Positions 23,457 to 34,494 of a stretch of DNA of 64,000 bases are shown piece by piece. Positions within the stretch are counted from its first letter, which is position 1. Each line of letters begins with the position of its first letter. The position numbers and the translations under genes were made by a program. Below the pieces are notes generated by a model. That model saw only the letters and a list, made by a program, of their open reading frames with translations, searched no databases and was not told the DNA's origin. Source of the stretch: Stachybotrys elegans (lineage: Eukaryota; Ascomycota; Sordariomycetes; Hypocreales; Stachybotryaceae); assembly GCA_020746835.1 (NCBI GenBank), contig JAGPNK010000010.1, forward strand, positions 1,726,181-1,790,180. Direction: 5' to 3'.

Positions 23457-25811
23457 GATGACGGAGGAATTGGTATACAAGATAGATGGATATCGACAGT
23501 GACGCTGAGCACGACGTCAAGGGCGAGGAGAGAGGGGGAGGGGTAGCTTGGGGACAGTTCTTAATACTATGTAAGACAGTTTGGTTCGCGTTGATAACAG
23601 CTTACCATGGAAGGTACGGACGGGGTTGCGGAGACTCTGCTCAATAGGTAGTACTCCGTACATACACTTTGATGACTACACGCAGGCGAGGAGGGCGTCT
23701 GGAGAGAATCCCCTATTCACCCTCTCCAAGGGGGGAGGCAGAGGGAGGGGCGAGCTGTTGGTTGCAAGGCATCCGTACCTTGCAGCATCATCCTTGCCCA
23801 AGAGATAACCCTTCACAACGGGTTGGTTTCAACGGCCTGAGAGACTGCTGGGGAGGTGATGGTGGGGAGGGAAGATCTCCGAAGAAGGATCCGGATGGGG
23901 ACATTGTGGTGCTGTCGCCCTGTTGTTCCGTAAGCGAAGAAGGAGGAAGATAATGATGAGTATCGAGATGCTCTCATGACACGCCCGTCGTTGCTGTGCG
24001 CACGGACGGTGCTCATTAGCCTCGCCACTAACACGCGGCCCGGCATCTCGTCCTCTTTTCCCGGTGAGGCCATCGCAAGCCACCCGACGGAAGCACTCCG
24101 CACCCCCCCCAGTCGTCGCTGATCCGTTTTCGCCGGCCGAGTTCCTGGTCCAGGTTGCTGGTATCCGTATGTACATATGTATTGTCGTTATCTCCCATGG
24201 ATAGGGGTGGAAAGCTGGTACCGAATGTCGATCCTTGCCCGGCCGCCGTTTTTGTGTCGACGGTAATTTCTGGTGTCGTCAGTCAGTCAGTCCACCTTCC
24301 CCTCTTTCTTCCTCGAAGCCAGGTAGCACGTTGCACCTTGTCGTCCCGAGTTTGGTGGAACTCTGCTCAGTTACGAGTTACCGATACGGGTTGCAACCCT
24401 CCTCGTCGCTCGTCGGCATCCTTGTCCCTGATTGTTCCTCTCAATCAAACATCCATCGTGCCCATCGGATCGGATTCTAAAACTGCGAGAAATCGACTTG
24501 GCGGCCGTTATAGGTATCCTGAGCGTGCTCCCATCCCGGCCATGCCTGGACCAACAGCAGGATGACCCCTGGCTAGGCATACGACGGTCCGCCAAGCTCC
24601 TCCGTGTCCTGATTGGCTTCTTTCTCGGCAACATCTTGGGTGGATTACACAGTGGAGCGCGGGCCGTTTGAAAGCTCATGCTAACGGCTCCTCCTCGTTC
24701 TTGTTCTTGTCCTGTCCTCCCTCTCTGCTCTACTATGTACATACCGGCAATATGTATCCTACGGATGTCCGTAATCGGTTCGACATGCGACCAAACTCCC
24801 TGTCCCTGCCCTTGACCTTGTCCTTCTCGTCTTTTGCAGTTGCCAAGGACCCGGATCCTCCAGCTATCGTATGCCCGTGGCGCCGTTATTCCCGCGGGAT
24901 AAGACCAGATGACAGGACATGATGAGATGATATGGCTGTGCTGTCACAGCAAACTGTCGGCAATCGCCATGCCCTCTTCTTGTCGTCTTGCTGACGGTGA
25001 ACCGGGCCTTGGCTTTGGTACTTTGTCTTATACGACCACATACGCCCGAGGACACGCTGCTGTTGACATGCCGGCCAATCATGCCTCGAAAGAGCCATGA
25101 CTACCGTGCTCACGGGATATACCCTGTACGTACTGTGTGCTCGGCGTAAGATTGCAGGCATGTCAGAATGTACATACAGCGGCCCATGTCCAACAAGCAT
25201 CGCAAAGTTCAGCATGCATAGCCGTCTGTTGATCTTATGCCACCCCCCCAATTACTACACCGTATTGTACGGAGTACATACATACACGGGGATACTGTGC
25301 CCAGCACTTCACCCTGTCGCCCTCCATCTCCACTGCCCGATGCCCTCCTGCAAACAGACCCGGTCCGGTCCAGTTCCCCTACCCTGGCTCCGTCTGCCGG
25401 CAACCTGATCACTCAGAGTCTGTATGATAAAGGAACCCGCGTCCCGGGTTCTTGTGGATACACTGTAACTGTGGCGTCCCTTGTCTGCATTTCTCTCTGG
25501 CGTGCTTACGACAAGCTGGGAACTTGACAGGAATCTGAATGCCCGGCCAGAGGTCTGTACCGGGGACGGATGTCGATCAGTCTGCCCGTGCCTTATTATC
25601 TGTATGATTCCCGATTTCCTGTAGGGTACCATCGTCTATCTTGATGCAACCTTCGACTCTCGGATACTGGCTCGTCAAACCGTGGAGGAGTTGAAGGGGA
25701 TTTTCTGCGCACAACTACAACATATGACTGCGCCTACAGAGTGACGACTTTACCGGGCTCCTCCGCGTTTGCAAACCACCTACATCTTTCTTTACACCGA
25801 GTCCCTCCACC
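23457..25811. other. Divergent 2.35 kb intergene between the GMC and receptor genes
   Basis: Head-to-head promoter region. No supported gene. An 11-base motif GTACTCCGTAC occurs at 23651-23661 and in inverted orientation (GTACGGAGTAC) at 25267-25277. Each copy is followed by CATACA-type repeats. Confidence 0.6.
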
Positions 25812-27100
25812 ATGTCCTCCGAGATCGTTTTTCACGAGATCCCGCCACTGCCCATTGTCCAGGCGCACCTCATCGTTGTCTGCGTTGTCGTCGGGTTCGC
25901 AGTCATCAGCGTCGGCGTTCGGTTCTACGTGCGATTCATAAAGGGCGTCAACCTGTGGTGGGATGACTGGTTGTGTCTGGCGGCTTTGGTATGTCCCCAG
26001 CCAGCGGAAGGGTTGGGTATCCCGGAGGTATGCTAACTCGTCGCTCTGTAGCCCCAAGGCATTGCCATGGTGGTCATTCAAGGTCTTTGTGAGTCATCCA
26101 CACGCCATACTCTTTCTGCGTCCTTCTAACCACTGGTAGACACTCGGCTAGGTGTTGGCTACGATATAACAGAGACCTTCATGAACATCCCGCTCATCCT
26201 CCGAGTGCGTATACCCGCCGCATAGCGCCCCTTGACCCTCGCTTACCATGCTTTAGCTGCTTGTAGCGTACGAGTTCATCTTTGCAAGCTGCATTGCTTC
26301 TATCAAGCTCTCCATGCTGTGCTTTTACCTCCGCATCTTCGTCAATGATGGCCTCCGCAAGCTCACCATCTACACCATCTACTTCGTCTCGGCCTGGTCC
26401 ATCGGCAACATCCTACAAGTATTCCTCATCTGCCGGCCCTTTCGCAAGACCTACGAGCCCCTTACCCCTGGAACGTGCGGCGACCAAGTAGGTAGCTTCA
26501 TCGCCATCGGGGCTTTCAACCTCATTACCGATATCCTCATCCTCGGCCTGCCCCTCAAGACTATCTGGGATCTCCAGATGAAGACGCATGCCAAGATCGG
26601 AATCACAATTGCTTTCCTGTTTGGTCTAACGTGAGTTCTACTCGGCCTGCATTCTATTCTTGCCTCGACTAACCAATCTCAGCGTCTCGGGCGTCGCAAT
26701 TGCCCGCATCGTGTCTCTTCTCGAGCTTGACCTGATGAACCTGACCGGCACCATGATCTACGCCGACTTCTGGTCCGCCTTCGAGCCCAACCTCGGCATC
26801 ATCTGCATCACCTTGCCGATGCTGGGTCCCACGTTCACCAACTGCACTGTCCGCGCCAAGACCACCTCGCCCAGCTCGGGCCCCTCGGGCAGCTCCTATA
26901 ACCAAAACTCCAAGTCCTTCAACCGCCTGCATGATGCCCCCGAAGGCTTCCCCCTGGATACCGTCTACGCTGAGAATGTCAACCGCGCCGCCAAGGGCGC
27001 ACAGCGCCACAGCGTGAGGGAGGATGAGAGCTTCAGCGGCAGCGAGACTGCCCTGGCGCAAGCGCACCCTCCAGCTCAGACGACTGCTCACATGGCATGA
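25812..27100 (+). CDS. Fungal rhodopsin-like seven-TM membrane protein (Pth11-type receptor family)
   Basis: Five exons: 25812-25988, 26052-26088, 26140-26204, 26257-26630, 26683-27100. The introns are 51-63 nt, with a recognisable branch-point sequence in most (for example TTCTAAC and ACTAACC). Product 356 residues. The start MSSEIVFHEIPPL precedes the first helix. The following helices include IVQAHLIVVCVVVGFAVISV, LILRLLVAYEFIFASCIASI, IYFVSAWSIGNILQVFLIC, GSFIAIGAFNLITDILILG, IGITIAFLFGLTVSGVAIA and a last one near NLGIICITLPMLGP. WWDDW after helix 1 and LPLKTIWDLQM before helix 6 are typical of the large fungal rhodopsin-like domain family, which includes Pth11-related receptors without the CFEM domain. 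About 100 residues of polar cytoplasmic tail follow. Probable plasma-membrane sensor; ligand unknown. Confidence 0.88.
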
Positions 27101-27628
27101 GTAGAATGGTGCCGAGCTGCAAAGCGCTCGCTATGGATAATGACCAGTCGATTTTGTTTGTATTATAGTGGTATCCATCAATGGCATAGAACATGAACAT
27201 CTTGGGATTCTCAAACAGGGAGAAAAGGGCATGGGCGGAAAGGACACGGATGCCAACGATATCAAGGAACAAATCAAGCACAAGTGAATCTCTGCATCAA
27301 ATGATGCTCTTGCCGGCTTGGCTACGAATGACCAGCACCCTTATCATCATCCAACCTCTCACTGATAATAGTATGGGCCTGAGTTTCCGCCTCCTTGCAG
27401 CAAACAGCCACTTATTAGATCGCCAGGGCTAACCCAGGCCGAAGCACTCCAGCCCTTGTCTTATTACTCCATCATATAGTGTTGCCAGGGTCTTCCACGT
27501 TTCCAAGAACGTGTTTCACAATGAGAGCGAGTCCACCTGCGGAGCGAGGACAAGAATGAGGAAGATGCAATCAAACTGCGCCTGCTATTACATTCATTGC
27601 ATTGCTGGCTCGGTGCCTCGTTCTTTAT
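27101..27628. other. Convergent intergene, 528 bases
   Basis: Lies between the stops of the receptor and the G-patch gene. No gene seen; 3' UTR sequence is expected. Confidence 0.7.
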
Positions 27629-29854
27629 CTATACCATGTTGATAAGCAGCAGGCCCTTGTCCAGCTCGTGATTCACCCCCTTTGTATCCCCAAACTCCTG
27701 GAGCACTACCCCTCGCCACCAACGGTACCACTCGGCCACTTCTTCCAGGTTCACCTCGTCTAGCTGCATCCACTCCTTCAGCTTGCTGTCCCACGTGGGG
27801 AACATGTTCTGCACCAGCACCTCGCCCACAATAGTCTCGCCCAGGATCCCTGTCCACTTCAGCACACCCGTTAGGATGGGCAGGTAAGGCTCTTGGTCTG
27901 CCGGATCAACGCGGAAGTTGGCCCGCAGGTACCGGCCCATGGACGGCAGCACGTGGGACATGAGCAGAGGCCGCCATTGATCGCCCATGATATCCTCCCA
28001 CTGGGCGAGCCCCGGCACCACGCCACGCTCAAACTCCCACACGTCGATGAGCTGGCGGAATTTTCTCCGTACGTCTGCCACGAGGCCGGTGCCTCTGGGG
28101 TCGAGGTGATAGGGTGGCAGATACTGCAGCCACGGGAAGAGCCAGGTGTGCGGCAGATGGTGACTTTGCCGCTTCTTCTTCGGGTTCCAATCCGATACGG
28201 CTGTGTCCAGTCTGCGGGCGATGTTGTCCATGACCTGAGCACGTACAAAGGGTGGGAGCAGGTCGTTCCAGCTTTCCATGACGTTCAGCATCGGCGTAGG
28301 GTCCAGAGGATCCCATGCGCGTATGGCCGCCAGCACTTGAGGTAGCCAGTTCTTGTACATCATGCTTTCGTAGGGTGTCGTGGCCTTGTGATGTCTCCGG
28401 TATACGCCGTCCTCCTCGGCCGCCGCAGAGTCCCATCGACCTACGGCTCGGGCGTCGTTGCCCGACTTCATCAGGAAGCCAGCCATGTCTTTCATGTCAG
28501 AAGCGAACCGGGACGGCTCCGTTAGAGGATCCCAGTCTGAGTCGCGGAAAAAAGGGTGCATGGCAGCCACGGCAATGTCTGCGATTTCTGTAGTCGCAGA
28601 GCCTAGTTGTACGGCCTGCTTCAGACACCCGACAACCTGGTTCCAGTCTGTCGCAGAGGCAAGCTGCTCGCCGACCATGTTGGCAAAAAGCTGCAGGCGG
28701 TCAAAGTCTGACCGCAGATTATCCAACTCCTGCTCCTTCTCTTTGAGCTCCAGATTCACCCACGTCTTGCGGGCCTCGAGGCTCCTCCACTCTTCCGAAA
28801 ATGCCACGAGATCGGCTTGTGCTCGCTTGACCAACTTCCGTGCTTCGACAACCTCTGCTGATTCCGTAACGCCCGACGTCGGTGTCATGATGCCGCTTGT
28901 TGATGTCAGCAGCTGCCTGCCAGGCCCGGTCATGTCCAGAATAGGCGCGAATGCCTCGGGTATGTGAAGTCCCGGAGCTGAGGCTTTGAGTTCTTCGGCG
29001 GTGAGATACTTTGTCTTTTGTCGTCTGGGCGTGCTTCCGGCGCTGTCAAAGGCACCACCGAGAGTCTTCTTCTTCTTGGCATTCCTGCGCTTCTTCTTCT
29101 CCTCCTCATCCGAGTCGACGACCGTCTCGCCTCGCATCTCCGCCTGCCGCTTCTCCTCTTTCCTCTCCTGCTCCGACTTTTCCTTGACAGCACCCAGACC
29201 TACGCCCTGAGGTCGAAGATTTGCCTCGATGATGATGTTTCGACCCTGTCCTTCTTTGCCCAGACCCTTGCCCTCCACGTATCCCATCTTGGCCATCATA
29301 CGCGCACCGAAGGACTTTGCATTGACCTTGCCTTTTGCGCCGAAGGCGCTTGGCTGGGCCACGGCGGGCGGCTTCGTAGCGGCGTTGGCTCGCGCGGTAT
29401 CGTTCAGGACAGGCTCGTAGGCTGACGATGGGACAAACCCTCGTCCAAGGGGGTTCTTTCCGTCAAAGACGGTCCGGGGCCGTGGCTGTTCCGAGTCGCT
29501 CGCAGACCCCCCGTTCTCCAGCATTGGGGTATCGGATTCGGAATCCTCCTCGTCTTCGCCATTTTGTTGCGTTGAGTTGGTGACAAAGCTCATACCCTTA
29601 TTCCTGAGCGTCTTTCGCTTCCATCCTTTTCCGGGCCCATCGTCTTCGCTGTCTGAGGCAAAAATGCCCAGAGCCGCTCTCTCCTTGTTGTTTCCTCCTA
29701 GGCGTCGTCGCTTGCGCGGGTTGAAGTCGGCAAAGTCGTTTTCCTCGGCGTCAACACCGGGCATAAGGTGTTCATCTTCCGATTCCGAGCCGGAGGATGA
29801 GTAATCGGCTGCGAAAGCTTTGGTGAAACGCAGGCCCTCCTGGGGGGCTTCCAT
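27629..29854 (-). CDS. G-patch/GCFC splicing factor, TFIP11/Ntr1(Spp382) family
   Basis: Intronless, 741 residues, ATG at 29854. An acidic N-terminus with FADFNPRKRRR (TIP_N-like region, about 1-110) leads to a clear G-patch at about 181-223 (SFGARMMAKMGYVEGKGLGK, then GQGRN, RPQGVGLGA). A charged coiled segment follows (EQERKEEKRQAEMRGE, EEEKKKRRNAKKKK), and then the GCFC helical domain from about 330 to the end, with conserved aromatic signatures (WLFPWLQYLPPYHL, WYRWWRG, WEDIMGDQW). In yeast this family (Ntr1) binds and activates the DEAH helicase Prp43 through the G-patch and drives release of the excised intron lariat and disassembly of the spliceosome; it acts in the nucleus. Length is close to yeast Ntr1. 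The C-terminus (KGLLLINMV) is plausible but short, and a final small exon cannot be excluded. Confidence 0.92.
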   Translation of the reverse strand: MEAPQEGLRFTKAFAADYSSSGSESEDEHLMPGVDAEENDFADFNPRKRRRLGGNNKERAALGIFASDSEDDGPGKGWKRKTLRNKGMSFVTNSTQQNGEDEEDSESDTPMLENGGSASDSEQPRPRTVFDGKNPLGRGFVPSSAYEPVLNDTARANAATKPPAVAQPSAFGAKGKVNAKSFGARMMAKMGYVEGKGLGKEGQGRNIIIEANLRPQGVGLGAVKEKSEQERKEEKRQAEMRGETVVDSDEEEKKKRRNAKKKKTLGGAFDSAGSTPRRQKTKYLTAEELKASAPGLHIPEAFAPILDMTGPGRQLLTSTSGIMTPTSGVTESAEVVEARKLVKRAQADLVAFSEEWRSLEARKTWVNLELKEKEQELDNLRSDFDRLQLFANMVGEQLASATDWNQVVGCLKQAVQLGSATTEIADIAVAAMHPFFRDSDWDPLTEPSRFASDMKDMAGFLMKSGNDARAVGRWDSAAAEEDGVYRRHHKATTPYESMMYKNWLPQVLAAIRAWDPLDPTPMLNVMESWNDLLPPFVRAQVMDNIARRLDTAVSDWNPKKKRQSHHLPHTWLFPWLQYLPPYHLDPRGTGLVADVRRKFRQLIDVWEFERGVVPGLAQWEDIMGDQWRPLLMSHVLPSMGRYLRANFRVDPADQEPYLPILTGVLKWTGILGETIVGEVLVQNMFPTWDSKLKEWMQLDEVNLEEVAEWYRWWRGVVLQEFGDTKGVNHELDKGLLLINMV

Positions 29855-31155
29855 GGCGGCGGCGGCTGCGGTAGATGCAGTGAGGAAGAATTTCCAAAGA
29901 TGCGATCGATATGATGGGATGCCTAGGCAATGACGCTCTTATCGGCACGTGATACGTGATACGTGATACGTGGTGCGTTATCGGCAGGTGGAGAGTAGAG
30001 GTACAGGTAGGTAATCGAGGGAAGTCTGTTGATGAATGAGGATAATGAACGAGATGAGAGATGAAGACGACAAGGGACTGGTCACTTATGCAGTGCTTGT
30101 AGGCGCACCAGCTTCCAGCTTGTTGAAAACTCCTACGGCGCGATAAACATATTACTTGTGGCAGTATGAGCAGAAGCAGCATTCGCGATTGCTACGCTGC
30201 CACTCCATGTTTTCACCTTACCTTCATCTACTTTCTGCCCTGGTCAGGAAGAAAAATACAAAAGGAAAAAGAAATAAAAAAGCAATCGCATTATTGAATA
30301 AAACACGCGCCATCTCTTTCAGGCGCCTCCCATGTTTACTCGATTGTTTATTCCAGCTGGTGGCTGCTTTCGCCTTATTGGGAATTGGCGTCATGTCTAA
30401 CTGTTCCTGTACTCGCAGCCTCACTTCATGCGCGCCCCATTTCAGGTACCAATACCCACCGGCGCGTCATGTGACACCCCCGTTGCTCGGGCAAGGGAGA
30501 GCAGCCAGTTAGCAGCGTGGAGAAGAGCCCCTCCACCAGATCTGCCAGACGGCTATGTGCAGCGACTGATGATGGGAAATAAATAAAATAAAACACCCAT
30601 CAACCATATTGCCTTCTACGCCGCCATTTCGCCTTGCGCACTGCCACAGCACACGTCTGCTTTAATCGCGTTCTGGGTGTCTTCATATTGCTTGTACTTT
30701 TTGTCTTGCAAGTTCCACATCCTCTACACCTTCAATCCTTCCCACCTTAATCAACAGACCGCAACTCGGCCACCCCCTCGACCGACGACGGAAGGCCATA
30801 GTTTCTTTGTGCCTGCCCTGCGCGTCGACGCCACCAAATCCGCTCGAGGCCTTGACGACTGCTATACGCCTCCAGAAAACCTTCCTTCTCGAACCAGCTC
30901 GGCGCACTCCGCCTTGGTATGTCACATTCCCTCTCCCATGCCATAGCACGGCCTCCTCCTCGGCCGGCTTGAGCTATGTGATCCTGCTGCGCCCTCAAGA
31001 TGCCCAAGCACCCGCGGTCGATACAAAAGCTGATTTACAAAGTAGTAGAATTCGCTGGACCGCGCTTCAAACGCCAACGCCAACGCCATCTCCCACGCGA
31101 ACGATACCCCCGCTCCAACTCATCCCAATACCACTTCGACTGTCCTGCCGCAAGG
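29855..31155. other. Divergent promoter region between the TFIP11-like and Stu2-like genes
   Basis: 1.3 kb head-to-head region. The ACGTGAT tandem repeat lies about 90 bases upstream of the TFIP11-like ATG. The plus strand becomes pyrimidine-rich from about 30,600, as expected for the Stu2-like leader. A possible 5' UTR intron (GTATGT at 30918 to CTCAAG near 30999) is visible. No extra gene supported. Confidence 0.55.
29946..29973. promoter_or_regulatory. Tandem ACGTGAT repeats with an E-box
   Basis: CACGTGAT followed by ACGTGAT, ACGTGAT and ACGTGG in a head-to-tail array, starting with a full CACGTG. It is located 92-119 bases upstream of the TFIP11-like start codon. CACGTG with flanking AT is the class of site bound by fungal bHLH factors. 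Function is inferred. Confidence 0.4.
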
Positions 31156-33976
31156 ATGGCCGACCAGGAGGAGGACTTTTCCTCCTTGCCGCTTCCCGAC
31201 CGCTTCGCACACAAGGTACTGTTAGCTCCAAAGACTCGACCGCGTGTGATATCCGACAGCTACTAAGCGCGAACCTATAGGTCTGGAAAGTGAGAAAGGC
31301 AGCCTACGAAGATGCAGCCAAGCAGTTCGCTGCCACCCCCGACGAATCTGACCCGTGCTTCCGACCTTTCCTACACGACTCAGGCTTATGGAAGGGCGCT
31401 GTTTCAGACTCGAACGTTGCCGCGCAGCAGGAAGGTATCATCGCTCTCTGCGCGTTTCTCAAATATGGCGGTAGAGACGGCTGCCTTCGCACGAGGTCCC
31501 TCACAATCACACCCATGGTCGAGAAATGTCTATCATCGACTCGAGCCGCTACCAAACAAAACTCTATCGAGGCCCTCCTGCTCTACATCGAGCTCGATGT
31601 CGCGGGTCCCGTCATCGAAGAGATGCTACCAGGCCTGTCCAACAAGGTACCAAAGAACGTGGCAGCGACGCTCAACGCCTTGACGCAAATATTCCACAAC
31701 TATGGCTGCAAGGTGGTGGACCCCAAACCTGTTCTCAAGGCCCTGCCCAAGATGTTTGGTGCTGCGGACAAGAACGTGCGTGCTGAAGCGACCAACCTGG
31801 CCGTGGAGCTATATAGGTGGCTGCGAGAGGCCATCAAGCCCATGTTCTGGGGTGAATTGAAGCCCACACAGCAGACCGACCTGGAGGCTCAGTTTGAGAA
31901 GATCAAGTCGGAGCCTGCGCCCAAGCAAGAGAGGCTGCTTCGCTCCCAGCAGGAAGCCATGGAGTCTGCTGCTGCCGCTGGAGGCGACGATTACGGCGAG
32001 GAGGGAGAGGACGACGCCGGCGAACCCCCCGAGATTGACGCTTACGACCTTGCCGAGCCCGAGGACATAAGTAAGAAGATTCCTCCCAACTTCCACGACC
32101 AACTAGCATCGTCCAAGTGGAAGGATCGTAAGGAGGCAGTCGATGCTCTTCATCAGGCGCTCGGTGTCCCTCGCATCAAGGACAGCGACTTCCACGAAAT
32201 CACCAGAGGACTCGCTAAGTGCATGAAGGACGCCAACGTCGCAGTCGTTACCCAGGCTGCTCTTTGTATCGAAGCTTTGGCCAAGGGCCTACGATCTGGC
32301 TTTGGAAAGTACCGCGCGACAGTCATGCAGCCCATCATGGACCGACTCAAGGAAAAGAAAGCCACGGTTTCCGACGCACTGGGCGCTGCCCTCGATGCGG
32401 TCTTTGAGTCGACGAGCTTATCCGAGTGCTTGGAGGATATTACGGCATACCTGAGCAACAAGAACCCTCAGGTGAAGGAAGGCACCATGAAATTCCTCAT
32501 CCGCTGCCTGCGCACGACCCGCGATGTTCCCAGCAAACCCGAGATTGCCTCCATATGTGAGTCTGGAAAGAAGCTGTTGTCTGAGTCGAGCCAAGCCCTT
32601 CGCGACGGCGGCGCAGAAATTCTGGGAACCGTCATGAAGATTATTGGAGAGAGAGCCATGACGCCTCACCTGGACGGACTGGACGACATTCGTAAGACAA
32701 AGGTGAAGGAATTCTTTGAGACGGCCGAAGTCAAAGCCAAGGAGAAGCCCAAGCCAGCACCAGCACCTCCGAAACCCGCCGCCGCCCCCAAGAAGATCAT
32801 GGGTGGCAAGAAGCCTCCCGCAAAGAAGGCCGCGCCCGCTCGGCCTGTATCGCCGCCCGTTGTTGACCCTCCGCCACCGACACCCAAGCCTGCTGGGAGT
32901 AAGCTGGGCATGCCCAAGCCTGGTGGGCTCGGCGGCCTCAAGGCACCCCAGAAGAGACTCGGGGCACCTGGTGGAGTCGCTTCACCACGGCGACCCGTCG
33001 GAGGACCCCCGGTCATGCCGGATGAGGATGAGCCTGCACCTCCTCCTCAGCCTCGCCTGGGACTTTCTCGTGGATTGGCTGGCCGTTCCTTGGCGAAGCC
33101 TGCCGCAGCCGCTCCACAGATGCCACCAGACTCGCCACCTCCCTCGAGTGGCTTGACGGCTGTGGAACGTGCGGAGCTCGAGGAGCTCCGGGCTGCCAAC
33201 GAGAGACTGCTGCGCCAGGTCGACGACATGCGACAAGAGCGGAATAAGTTCATGTCCGAAATTGCGGAACTCAAGAACCAGAACGCGAGCCTTATAGAGG
33301 ACCACACGCGGGATGTTCTGAGCATCAAGGCAAAGGAGACGCAGCTTGTGCGGGCGCGTAGCGATGCCGAGGCGACAGAACAAGTCAACGAGAGGCTGAG
33401 GCGAGAGCTTGATCGCTTAAAGAGAGCGCTGAGCCGCGCCGAAGGACTAGGATCCACAGGCATGAACAGCCCAGGTATGTGTATCCAAGGCTTTGGTAGG
33501 AGCTCGTCACTAACATCCATGTCAGGAGGCCTGGCCTCACCAGTCCACGACGACGCTGGAATTTACCGCGACACGGGATCGGCAGCCGCGAGCCGCAACC
33601 GAATGAGTTTCGCAAGCAACATGTCAGAGGAGAAGGAGAACGGCGACTTCCCAGCTGCTAGAAGCAAGCTTAGCCCTGAAATGCGCTACGAATCAGCATC
33701 ATCGGGCCGCGGCTCTCCAGCCAGGGGCTTTAGGAGTGTCCACTCGTATCGCGATGATGGCAGTGACACGGGCTCGGCAATGAGCAGAGAGCGACCGGTA
33801 TCCTCCCTACCGCAGCCTGCGGGAGGAGGCGAGAGCTGGAGGAGAGCAGCCGAGGTGACGAGCCAACTCAAGGCCCGAATTGAGCAGATGAAGGTAAGCA
33901 AGCACATATTCTCGTACGTAGCTGTGGCCAATGTACTGACACACCACAGGCCAAGCAAGGGCTCTCGCGGCCGTGA
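31156..33976 (+). CDS. stu2: XMAP215/Dis1-family microtubule polymerase (Stu2/Alp14-like)
   Basis: Exons 31156-31215, 31281-33474, 33526-33893, 33950-33976; introns 65 nt (CTACTAAG branch region), 51 nt and 56 nt; product 882 residues. Start chosen at MADQEEDFSSLPLPDRF, the usual beginning of fungal homologues. Two TOG domains of HEAT-type repeats follow: about 10-235 (VWKVRKAAYEDA, PFLHDSGLWKGAVSDSN) and about 270-505 (FHDQLASSKWKDRKEAVDAL, MQPIMDRLKEKKATVSDAL). Next is a Lys/Pro/Ala-rich basic segment (about 505-640, microtubule lattice binding), then a coiled coil (about 650-745, ELEELRAANERLLRQ), and a Ser/Arg-rich tail ending EQMKAKQGLSRP. Two TOGs and a coiled coil match fungal Stu2/Alp14 dimers, which add tubulin at plus ends and act at spindle poles and kinetochores. 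The 51 nt intron is a multiple of three with no stop, so retention would add 17 residues. Confidence 0.94.
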
Positions 33977-34494
33977 GGAGAGTTGGGATTGGCGGCGAGC
34001 GACTGGAAGCATGTGTAGATTGTACATCACCCTGTGGGTGAGCTAATGTGACGACGCCGGGTCAATGGTGTTCTGTTTTGCGCCCTGTCGGCTATTGTAG
34101 GGCTGTGCGGTACTATTTGGTTGCATTTGCAAGGCGTTGGACCATACCCTCGTGTTGGCTTGAGATGCTTTCTTAGAATTCCGTGCGGACCCAACTCATT
34201 ATTACGGTAGAGCTTACAGATCCAGATTAATCGGATGAATATGAATGGATGACAACTTCTTCTCGACTGCTTCTTCTCGACTGACCTTGTTGGAAAGACA
34301 TACGGCCAGGCGGACAGCATGACTTTGAGGGAACCTCATGTGGGAGTGACATGATATAAACTGCTATATACCTAGATGAAGCGCCGTCTGTAAACAAGGA
34401 AGCAATCTTGATAATAATCGGACGCTCGACACGCCTTGCTGTGCAAATCCAATTCGATCAAGGACATGGTGGTTGTTCGTTGGTGTCATTGTCG
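33977..34494. other. Convergent intergene, about 520 bases
   Basis: Lies between the Stu2-like and DUF3429 stop codons. Only 3' UTR-like sequence seen; no gene supported. Confidence 0.7.

Noticed and set aside
1607..27100. A biosynthetic gene cluster made of the NRPS-like, GMC oxidoreductase and membrane protein genes
   Set aside because: The NRPS-like active sites are lost, the genes are separated by multi-kb gaps and a core SAPS phosphatase-subunit gene, and no pathway regulator, P450 or efflux pump is present.
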